Positions 1-6,711 of a stretch of DNA of 32,795 nucleotides are shown here, piece after piece. Position 1 is the stretch's first letter; each line of letters starts with the position of its first letter. The position numbers and the translations under genes were made by a program. This stretch comes from UMGS687 sp964383665. Its GTDB lineage: Bacteria > Bacillota > Clostridia > Christensenellales > UBA1242. Location of the stretch: the NCBI GenBank assembly GCA_964383665.1, contig CAYLHO010000007.1, positions 1-32,795 of the forward strand, written 5' to 3'. The notes beneath the pieces are model-generated. The model made no database searches and was not told the DNA's origin. It was given only the letters and a program-made list of their open reading frames with translations.

Positions 1-2
1 TA

Positions 3-146
3 AACTATTCATTAAACACAAACATTTCCCACGAAAAAACAACATCTAAAAAACTATTTACTGAAATCTATTCAACAACAAGAGCATTCAAAGGTGGAAC
101 AACCAAAACCACAACAAAATCCTATGATGTCTATCTGGTAATTTAG
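3..146 (+). CDS. possible C-terminal end of an unknown protein, cut by the window edge
   Basis: Frame 3 is open from the window edge to a TAG at 144-146, giving 47 residues that end in KSYDVYLVI and are rich in Lys, Thr and Ser. No family is recognised. It is followed 44 bases later by a strong inverted repeat that could end its transcript. The alternative is chance: AT-rich DNA gives open frames of this length fairly easily, and no start can be seen. Low confidence. Confidence 0.3.
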   Translation, partial: NYSLNTNISHEKTTSKKLFTEIYSTTRAFKGGTTKTTTKSYDVYLVI

Positions 147-189
147 AACGATTAAAAACTACTACGAATCATATCTTTATGCAATAAAA

Positions 190-228
190 AAGAGCATATA
201 CAAAGGATTATCCTTAAAATATGCTCTT
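190..228. terminator. bidirectional intrinsic terminator (long inverted repeat)
   Basis: A perfect 10-base inverted repeat (AAGAGCATAT / ATATGCTCTT) encloses a second perfect one (AAGGAT-T-ATCCTT at 203-215), so the RNA can fold as two stacked stems. On the minus strand the stem is followed by CTTTTTTATT, a good U-tract. On the plus strand the tail is TTATTTCTTT. It could end both the minus-strand ger operon (last stop at 377) and a plus-strand gene ending near 146. The 229-376 stretch holds no gene. It is very AT-rich, with a repeated TTAATTAAATT motif and a second AT-only stem at 337-368. Confidence 0.6.
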
Positions 229-376
229 ATTTCTTTAGACTATTCTGCTAGTTTCAAACATCATAGACTAAACCGTGATTTTTTTATTATATATTTAATT
301 AAATTCCAATTTTTTAATTAAATTATTACTTTATTTAATTTTGTTTATTTTTTTAGCGAAACAAAATTATTAATTT

Positions 377-1603
377 TTAAACAATAAGCGACGCCACCGA
401 AATTTCAAGGGAAATGTTTTCGAAATGTTCTTCGGGATTTTCAAGTGAGGAAAGGAATGATTGAAATTCGCCGTGAAGCGAGGCATCGAACTTTTCATAA
501 GAGGAAAGGACATCGAGATTTCGGGCTTGAAGCTTTTTAATGATTTGTTCGAAATCGGTTTTGATTTTATCATTCAACGCGTTGATAAGGCTTTTTGTTG
601 CAATTGTTTTTTCGCCAAGATAAATGTCTTTATCAATTTTGTTTTGATTAACCTCAACAAGGCGAAGTTTTGGGGAAATTTCAATTTTTAAAATTGCTTT
701 CCCATTTTTTAAACTTGGGGAAAACTTAACTGCATTGTTTTCAATTGCAAAGGAAAGATTTGCGTTGTCAAAATTCTCGTTCGAAAAGTTGTTAATTGCC
801 AAAAATCCAACTTGGGAAAACTTTTTTCCAAAGCGAAGGGCGGCTGTTTCTTGCTGGGAAAGGACGTGCGCCTTTTTCCCTTTTTTAAGGATCAAACTTT
901 TTCCCTCGTTCAAAATCTTTTTGTTCCCTTGCTGTTTTGTTTCTTCCTGCCCCGGGCTTTGCTCCCCTCCGCCCGGGCTTGACGATTCAAGCCCTCTTTC
1001 CTCGCTTAATTCCATAACATTAATCATTGCACACTGACTTTTTGAATAGGCGCTTGAATAAACACTTTCCAAATTTGACTGTTGCAAAACAACTTTGTCC
1101 TCGTCGAACTTTGCAACATCTCCAATTTTAACCCCGCTGTTTTGGATAACAGTTTTTGCGGCTTCAATAACCTCTTTCGCATTTTTTTCGATATACACCA
1201 AGTTCGAGCTGTTATTAAGGCTGTAATCGCGAATTAGGTAGTCAAGCGAATCAACAAGCCCTTCTTCGCAAACAGCATCATTAACGTAGATCACGCTTGT
1301 GTGGGAAAGGGCAACCTCGCGCCCTGTTTCAATTCCAATGTTGGAAAACGCTTCATAGAATGATTTTCCTTTCCCCGAAACAACTTGAAAATTCTCGCTG
1401 AAAGTTTGAGTGGCTTTTGGAATGAAAACAATTGCCGAAACTTCATATTCTTCATCAAGTTTGTCAACTCCAATTGCCCTAACAACAAGTTTTGTTCGTG
1501 ATTGAGGTTGGGCAACAATTGCGCTTGGCAAGAAAACCACGCAAAGAACGCAAAACAAGATTAAAATTGCATGTTTTTTAACAAAATTAAAAATCCTTGC
1601 CAT
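377..1603 (-). CDS. gerAC: GerAC/Ger(x)C-family spore germination protein
   Basis: 408 residues, the usual size for the C subunit of GerA-type germinant receptors. It sits in the inner spore membrane with the A and B subunits. After a hydrophobic leader (about residues 11-31) comes the family-like opening 'VVRAIGVDKLDEEYEVSAIVF', followed by alternating strands and helices. A Gly/Pro/Gln-rich linker (about residues 206-228) separates the N-terminal from the C-terminal domain. It is the last gene of gerAA-gerAB-gerAC and its start overlaps gerAB by 17 bases. Oddity: family members are normally lipoproteins, but no lipobox Cys follows the hydrophobic core. The two Cys (near residues 18 and 21) lie inside it, so anchoring may be by an uncleaved helix. 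Start: ATG at 1603 with GGAGG upstream inside gerAB. The family call rests on position, size and the opening motif. Confidence 0.82.
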   Translation of the reverse strand: MARIFNFVKKHAILILFCVLCVVFLPSAIVAQPQSRTKLVVRAIGVDKLDEEYEVSAIVFIPKATQTFSENFQVVSGKGKSFYEAFSNIGIETGREVALSHTSVIYVNDAVCEEGLVDSLDYLIRDYSLNNSSNLVYIEKNAKEVIEAAKTVIQNSGVKIGDVAKFDEDKVVLQQSNLESVYSSAYSKSQCAMINVMELSEERGLESSSPGGGEQSPGQEETKQQGNKKILNEGKSLILKKGKKAHVLSQQETAALRFGKKFSQVGFLAINNFSNENFDNANLSFAIENNAVKFSPSLKNGKAILKIEISPKLRLVEVNQNKIDKDIYLGEKTIATKSLINALNDKIKTDFEQIIKKLQARNLDVLSSYEKFDASLHGEFQSFLSSLENPEEHFENISLEISVASLIV

Positions 1604-2750
1604 ATGTTTCCTCCTTCAAAACGAATTTTCCAAATTTAATGTGTTTTGCCTTTTTTTCTTTCTTTTTAGCAAGTTCAACAATAAAAAACAAAATTGGAAG
1701 TAACATAACAATTGCGCAAAGAATTGGAACATAAATGCTTTCAATTGCAACCGCTTTAAGGCTTTGGAAACTTGTGAAAAAAGCATAAACAAAGGAAACA
1801 ACCGCCAAGTCAAAAATGAAAACAGAAAGGTAAATTAGCCATGGCTTTTCTTGCTTCCTAAAGTTCATAATTTTTGTTAAGGAATAGCACGAACAAAACA
1901 TGAAAAGCCCGCCCTGAAGACACAAAAGCAAAAGCATAAGCGAAACTGCAAACGAGCTGAAATCTCCCAATATGCTTGGCAATGGAACAAACTGGATAAG
2001 TTCAGAAATTGCGTTTGGGTGGGCAACCGCTGTGAAACGGAAAATTGAGAAATACAAATAGAAAAACGCAATAACAATTGAAACCCCAAATAAAAGGTGG
2101 ACAACAATTGTTCGCAGGCTGTGCTCCTTAAACTTAATTTTCCCCATGAAGAACAACATGAAAAGATAGTTCCCGCCAGAAATTAAAAAACTGAAAAACG
2201 TTGAGAAGAAATCCCCCGCTGTTGTTGTTAGAAAAGGTCGCAAATCTTGAAGAACCGACGTTAAAATTGCAATAAAGAAAAACAGCAAAAAGAAAAATGC
2301 AACAATTGGATAGAAAAATTCAATTGTCCTCCCAAACGACTTACTTTTAAACAAAACAAGCGAACTGCTTATTGAAAGAATAACGAACAAGAAAAGATAT
2401 AACGGGGCGTCTTTGAAAATTGCAAATCTTGCATAATCATATCCCGCAACGGTTAAAATTAAAAATTTAAAAAAGTAGAACCCCAAAAACAAAAGCAAGA
2501 TGATTTTTGCAAAGAACTTTCCAAATTTCTTTTCCAAAAATTCAGAAAATGAAACATCTTGATTTCGTTTTAGAAGGAAATATATCAAAAAAAACTCACA
2601 AAAATCCAACAAAAGCGAAAAAATTACAAGCAAAAGCGCATCAATGCTTATTCTGTTAAACAAAAGTGATGGCAAAATTGTTAATTTAAGCGCAAATGTT
2701 GAAATAAACCCAATAAGTGAAAGTTGGCGCGCGTTAATTGTTTTTGTCAT
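1587..2750 (-). CDS. gerAB: GerAB-family spore germination permease-like protein
   Basis: 387 residues made almost entirely of hydrophobic helices, about ten membrane segments. This matches the B subunit of GerA-type receptors (amino-acid/polyamine/organocation transporter fold), which in known receptors helps recognise the germinant. The N-terminus (INARQLSLIGFISTFALKL) has the typical 'sxxQ' opening of the family just before the first helix. Between helices 1 and 3 lies the charged loop KRNQDVSFSEFLEKKFGK, also typical. It overlaps gerAA by 17 bases and gerAC by 17 bases, so the three genes are translationally coupled. The C-terminus is a short Lys-rich cytoplasmic tail. Confidence 0.9.
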   Translation of the reverse strand: MTKTINARQLSLIGFISTFALKLTILPSLLFNRISIDALLLVIFSLLLDFCEFFLIYFLLKRNQDVSFSEFLEKKFGKFFAKIILLLFLGFYFFKFLILTVAGYDYARFAIFKDAPLYLFLFVILSISSSLVLFKSKSFGRTIEFFYPIVAFFFLLFFFIAILTSVLQDLRPFLTTTAGDFFSTFFSFLISGGNYLFMLFFMGKIKFKEHSLRTIVVHLLFGVSIVIAFFYLYFSIFRFTAVAHPNAISELIQFVPLPSILGDFSSFAVSLMLLLLCLQGGLFMFCSCYSLTKIMNFRKQEKPWLIYLSVFIFDLAVVSFVYAFFTSFQSLKAVAIESIYVPILCAIVMLLPILFFIVELAKKKEKKAKHIKFGKFVLKEETYGKDF

Positions 2751-4227
2751 ACTTCAACCTCACAACATTTTTATTATGCAAACTTTCCGGACGTTTCTTC
2801 ATGTTTATTAGATGTTGTTTATACAACCCGTCCTGAAGATCATTTTTAATTCGAGGTGCATATGGCGCAAGATATGCTGCGCCATAGTTCTCAATGCTTG
2901 CAAGATAGGCAACAACAAAAACAACGCCTGCAATAATTCCAAAAATTCCCAAGCACCCGCCAAGAATAATAAACGCCGCGCGCAAAAGAGTCATCTGGTC
3001 AACTTCATCAGGAATTGTGTAAACGGCAATTATGCTTATTGCAATAACCATAACCCCCGGCGGCGAAATTAACCCGGCTTTAACGCCAGTGTCACCCAAA
3101 ATTAATGCCCCAACAATGCTTGTTGCAAGCCCAAGATATCTTGGAAGGCGCAAACTGACCTCATAAAGAATTTCAAACAAAACAAGAATGAAAACAATCT
3201 CCAAAAAAGGCGTTAGCGGAATTGCGGTTGTTGCATTTGCAATTGTAAACAAAAAATTCACCGGAACAATGTTATAGTGATAAAGCCGAACAGCAAGATA
3301 TGTTCCGGGAATTAGAACAGCAAAAAACAACCCCAAAAGCCGAACAACGCGAACATATGTTGCATAGTTGCTTAAGGAATAGTAGTCGTTGCTGTTTTGA
3401 ATGTCCTCAAGAAAAATGAACGGAAGAGTTAAAACAATTGGAGAGTTATCAACCAAAATTGCAACCCTTCCTTCCAAAAGTTTCGACGCAATTATATCGG
3501 GTTTCTCCGCATTCCCAATTTGCTTGAACATCGAGTTTTTCCGTTCTTGCAAAAAAGAAATCAAATAATATGAGTCGATAACTCCGTCAATTTTTATTTC
3601 TTTAAGGCGTTTTTTAACCTTGTTAACAATCTTTCGGCTTGCAACCCCTTTAACATATGCAACGGCAACCTTTGTTTGGGAGCACTTTCCAATTTCCATT
3701 TCGTAAACGGCAAGTTTTTCGCCTGAAAATCTCCTTCGAAGAAGCGAAATATTGCTTTTAAGGTCCTCAACAAAACCTTCCCTTGGTCCTTTCAGAACCG
3801 ACGATGTTGGAGGCTCGGCAGGAACACGAACAGGATATTTTGAAATGTCGATTGAAAGAATTTTTTCTTCCCCGTCAAGAAAAAGCAAAACTTTGTTTGT
3901 TGAAAGTTCGGTTGCGGCTTCTTTCTTTTCAACTTCCTCAATTTCTGTTATTTTCAAAACTTCCCGTGAAAGGGTTTGAAGAGTGAACTCCCTTCCGCTT
4001 GAAATTGAACTTTGCTCGCTTCCAAAATCCATAATTGGGCTTAAAATTCCGCTTATGAAAAGGTTGTTATCAACCATGCTTTTTATAAAGATTAAATTAA
4101 TTTGCTTTTTCCCACAGGACATTTCGCGAACAACAATGTCGCTGCTGTTGTTAAATTTCTTTTTAAGTTTTTCAACCTCTGGAAATATCATGTTTTTAGT
4201 ATAAGAAAAAGCCAATTTTCTATTCAT
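2734..4227 (-). CDS. gerAA: GerAA-family spore germination protein
   Basis: 497 residues, normal for the A subunit of germinant receptors. The family signature is clear: PAEPPTSSVLKGPREGFVED, followed by NISLLRRRF, near residues 135-170. A soluble N-terminal half precedes about five membrane helices from residue ~290 on, and a basic tail closes the protein. It is the first gene of the operon. Start: the ATG at 4227 has AAGGATTAA about 10-14 bases upstream, but it lies in the loop of a terminator-like hairpin. The next in-frame ATG is at 4191 (MIFPEVEKL) and is almost as plausible. A sigma-G-like promoter at 4197-4226 would favour 4191 or a later start, which would shorten the protein by 12 residues or more. 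Confidence 0.93.
   Translation of the reverse strand: MNRKLAFSYTKNMIFPEVEKLKKKFNNSSDIVVREMSCGKKQINLIFIKSMVDNNLFISGILSPIMDFGSEQSSISSGREFTLQTLSREVLKITEIEEVEKKEAATELSTNKVLLFLDGEEKILSIDISKYPVRVPAEPPTSSVLKGPREGFVEDLKSNISLLRRRFSGEKLAVYEMEIGKCSQTKVAVAYVKGVASRKIVNKVKKRLKEIKIDGVIDSYYLISFLQERKNSMFKQIGNAEKPDIIASKLLEGRVAILVDNSPIVLTLPFIFLEDIQNSNDYYSLSNYATYVRVVRLLGLFFAVLIPGTYLAVRLYHYNIVPVNFLFTIANATTAIPLTPFLEIVFILVLFEILYEVSLRLPRYLGLATSIVGALILGDTGVKAGLISPPGVMVIAISIIAVYTIPDEVDQMTLLRAAFIILGGCLGIFGIIAGVVFVVAYLASIENYGAAYLAPYAPRIKNDLQDGLYKQHLINMKKRPESLHNKNVVRLKYDKNN
4197..4226 (-). promoter_or_regulatory. possible forespore (sigma-G-type) promoter for the ger operon
   Basis: On the minus strand, TGAATA (4226-4221), a 17-base spacer and TATACTA (4203-4197) differ by one base from the TGAATA-17/18-CATACTA pattern known for sigma-G promoters. 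gerA operons are under sigma-G in Bacillus. Transcription would begin close to 4190, at or just before the ATG at 4191. The match is visual only, and the DNA is AT-rich. Confidence 0.4.
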
Positions 4228-4234
4228 AATTGGC
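4206..4234 (-). terminator. glmS terminator-like hairpin overlapping the gerAA start
   Basis: A 7-base stem (GCCAATT / AATTGGC) with a 10-base loop is followed on the minus strand by TTTTTCTT. It begins 12 bases after the glmS stop. The annotated gerAA ATG is in the loop, and the U-tract encodes gerAA residues 7-8. The stem is short and only moderately GC-rich, so termination may be partial. Confidence 0.5.
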
Positions 4235-4245
4235 TTAATCCTTAA

Positions 4246-6009
4246 CTATTCAACCGTAACACTTTTCGCGAGGTTGCGCGGCATGTCTGGGTTAAGACCT
4301 TTCGAAAGAGAAAAGTTATATGCTAAAAGTTGAAGCGGAATAACCGATAGGATTGGCAAGGCGTCTTCATCAATTTTTGGAATTAAAATTTTTTCGCCTT
4401 TTATATCCTCAAATTGTGTTACAAAAAGAGTTTTTCCCCCTCGCGCCTCAACCTCATTTGCAGCGTTAAGAGTTTTTTCCTTAATTGACGATTGCGTTAC
4501 AATAACAACAACAAGCGAACTTTCGTCAACAAGCGAAAGAGTTCCATGTTTAAGTTCCCCCGCCGGATATCCCTCGCTGTGGGCATAGGCAATTTCCTTA
4601 AGCTTAAGCGCTCCCTCAAGCGCGGTTGACGAATCACACAACCTGCCGATGAAAAAGAATTTTTGTTTGTTGAAATATTTGTTTAAAATTTCGCTGTTAA
4701 AATTCTCAATAAGATCCTTTGCATATTGATCCAACTTCAGTTCCGGTTTTTTCTTGGCAATAAAGCAAGCCAAAAGATAGAGAACATAAACTTGCGAAAC
4801 ATAACTTTTTGTTGCCGCAACTGCAATTTCCGGGCCCGCTTCGGTTATGAAAACATAATCCGCAAGATTTGTTATTGTTGATCCTTTAACATTTGTTATA
4901 ACCGCCGTTGTTGCCCCGTTCTTTTTCGCAAGGTCAAGAGCGGCAATTGTGTCGGCGGTTTCTCCGCTTTGACTTATTGCCATAACCAAATTGTTTGTTT
5001 CCTTAATTTGAGTTTTATATCTAAACTCACTTGCAAGCGCAACATCAACAAATTTTCCAGTGTATTTTTCCAAAATAAATTTGCCGTAAAGCCCTGCGTG
5101 ATATGCCGTTCCACAACCTATTATTGTCACGCTTGAAAAATTATTAAATTTGTTAATAAATTCACTTATTTTTGAATTTTTTATTGATTTTTTTGTATTT
5201 TTTAAAGTTAATGGAATGTCATTTATTTCTTTTAACATTTTAAATTCGAATTTTTTTGAATTATTGCAATAAATTTCCTCTTTTTTTGTTTTTTCAAGGG
5301 ATATTTTTTGCAATTTTTCGTTATAAATGATTAAATTATTTAAAGACAATTCACAAATATTGCCGTCCTGCAAAGTGTAGTATGTCCACTTTGTTTTTTT
5401 ACCGTCCTCAAATGCATTAATATCGCTTGAAATGGCGCAGTCCACCCCATTTGTTGCAACAATTAATGGATTGGATTTTTTAAAAACATAAATTTTATTT
5501 GGAATTTTTTTGCAAATAAATCCAACCGCCCATGAACCAATTAATTTATTTGAAACAAATTTAATTGAATTTAATATATTTTCGTTAATTTCTTCAGTTT
5601 TTTTTAAATTTTTATTAAATTTTACTTCTAAAAGATGTGCAATAATTTCACTGTCGGTGTCGGTTTTTGTTTGAATATTAAATTCATTTTTAAGTTGCAA
5701 ATAATTCTCAACAATTCCATTGTGAACAAGGATAAAATTTTCACTTGAATGAGGGTGACAATTTTTTAAGGTTGGTTTTCCATGGGTTGCCCAGCGCGTA
5801 TGGGCAAGAGCAAGAGCCGACTCCTCCTTAAGATTAAGTTTTTCTTTAAGCTTTGAAACTTTCCCAATTTCCTTAATGATTTCTGGTTTATTTTTTTCGT
5901 TAACATAAACAATCCCCGCCGAATCATATCCGCGATATTCAAGTTTTTCAAGCCCTAAAATTGATTTTGAAACGGCATTACGCCCTATGTAACCATAAAT
6001 TCCACACAT
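4246..6009 (-). CDS. glmS: glutamine-fructose-6-phosphate aminotransferase (isomerizing)
   Basis: GlmS converts fructose-6-phosphate and glutamine to glucosamine-6-phosphate, the first step towards UDP-GlcNAc for peptidoglycan. 587 residues, slightly under the usual ~600. The N-terminal class II glutamine amidotransferase has the catalytic Cys right after Met (MCGIYGYIG), then HTRWATHG, HNGIVENY and TDTDSEIIAHLL. Two SIS sugar-isomerase domains follow (GCGTAYHAG, ISQSGETADT, AATKSYVSQ). It ends with the conserved LAKSVTVE. Start: ATG with GGAG 7 bases upstream. It lies between its own upstream terminator-bounded gap and gerAA. The 75-base gap upstream is too short for a glmS ribozyme. The middle third (about 5130-5680) is clearly more AT-rich and richer in Asn/Lys/Ile than both ends. 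Confidence 0.97.
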   Translation of the reverse strand: MCGIYGYIGRNAVSKSILGLEKLEYRGYDSAGIVYVNEKNKPEIIKEIGKVSKLKEKLNLKEESALALAHTRWATHGKPTLKNCHPHSSENFILVHNGIVENYLQLKNEFNIQTKTDTDSEIIAHLLEVKFNKNLKKTEEINENILNSIKFVSNKLIGSWAVGFICKKIPNKIYVFKKSNPLIVATNGVDCAISSDINAFEDGKKTKWTYYTLQDGNICELSLNNLIIYNEKLQKISLEKTKKEEIYCNNSKKFEFKMLKEINDIPLTLKNTKKSIKNSKISEFINKFNNFSSVTIIGCGTAYHAGLYGKFILEKYTGKFVDVALASEFRYKTQIKETNNLVMAISQSGETADTIAALDLAKKNGATTAVITNVKGSTITNLADYVFITEAGPEIAVAATKSYVSQVYVLYLLACFIAKKKPELKLDQYAKDLIENFNSEILNKYFNKQKFFFIGRLCDSSTALEGALKLKEIAYAHSEGYPAGELKHGTLSLVDESSLVVVIVTQSSIKEKTLNAANEVEARGGKTLFVTQFEDIKGEKILIPKIDEDALPILSVIPLQLLAYNFSLSKGLNPDMPRNLAKSVTVE

Positions 6010-6041
6010 ATTAAATCTCCATTTTTTTAATATTGTATGAA

Positions 6042-6073
6042 AAAAGCACGCTTGTTGGTTCTTGCGTGCTTTT
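6042..6073 (-). terminator. intrinsic terminator of the secA-MBL operon
   Basis: A perfect 10-base inverted repeat (AAAAGCACGC / GCGTGCTTTT) has a 12-base loop and is followed on the minus strand by TTTTTTCATAC. It sits 12 bases after the hydrolase stop and before glmS. Confidence 0.88.
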
Positions 6074-6084
6074 GGTTTTTTATT

Positions 6085-6711
6085 TTAGAAAAGGCTTAAA
6101 AGATTTTCCCTTTCCTCTCCAACTGTTGTTGGCATTCCATGTCCAGAAAGAAGAAGCGTTTCATCGTTAAGTTCCAAAATTTTCTTTATGCTAGATTTAA
6201 GATTTTCGAAATTCCCTGTTGGCAAATCTGTTCGCCCAACTCCATCTCTAAAAATCAAATCTCCTGTGAAAACAATTGTTTCACCGTTAGAGTTTAAGAG
6301 ATAGGAAACACTGCAATTTGTGTGTCCCGGGGTTGAAAGAACTTTAAAACAAAGTTCATCGTCAAATTTAATTTCATCGGAGTTTGAAACATAATTAATT
6401 TCAACATTCGTTAAATCAATTTTAGGATTTCTGTCGCCCGCAAATGTTTTTTCTTTTTTCTCAATTTTTTCCTTTGCTTCCCTTGTCATATAAATTGGGC
6501 AATTAAATTCTTTTGAGAGACTTTCAAGTTCCCAGTAGTGATCCCAATGACCATGAGTTAAAAGAATTGCCGTTAACTTTCGTCCTTGCAAAACATTTTT
6601 TATCGATTCAACCGAACAACTTGCCTCAATCATAACAGCATTTTCACTGTTGATTAAAACATAATTATTCGTTTCGAGCATTGTTCCCGTTAAAACATTA
6701 ACTTCAATCAT
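6085..6711 (-). CDS. metallo-beta-lactamase-fold hydrolase (glyoxalase II-like)
   Basis: 208 residues, a single MBL domain. The metal motif THGHWDH (HxHxDH) is near residues 50-56. Further ligands are STPGHTNCS (His, ~residue 130), the bridging Asp in FTGDLIFRDGVGRTD (~residue 149) and LLSGHGMPT near the end. The GVGRTDLP stretch is typical of the small YcbL/GloB-like branch of hydroxyacylglutathione-hydrolase-like enzymes, whose substrates are often unknown. It lacks the C-terminal helical domain of true glyoxalase II. The start ATG overlaps the secA stop (ATGA), so it is translated by coupling with secA. Whether the two functions are linked cannot be said. Confidence 0.88.
   Translation of the reverse strand: MIEVNVLTGTMLETNNYVLINSENAVMIEASCSVESIKNVLQGRKLTAILLTHGHWDHYWELESLSKEFNCPIYMTREAKEKIEKKEKTFAGDRNPKIDLTNVEINYVSNSDEIKFDDELCFKVLSTPGHTNCSVSYLLNSNGETIVFTGDLIFRDGVGRTDLPTGNFENLKSSIKKILELNDETLLLSGHGMPTTVGEERENLLSLF

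Noticed and set aside
6010..6084. glmS ribozyme/riboswitch upstream of glmS
   Set aside because: The gap is only 75 bases and is taken up by the secA-operon terminator. The ribozyme core needs far more sequence.
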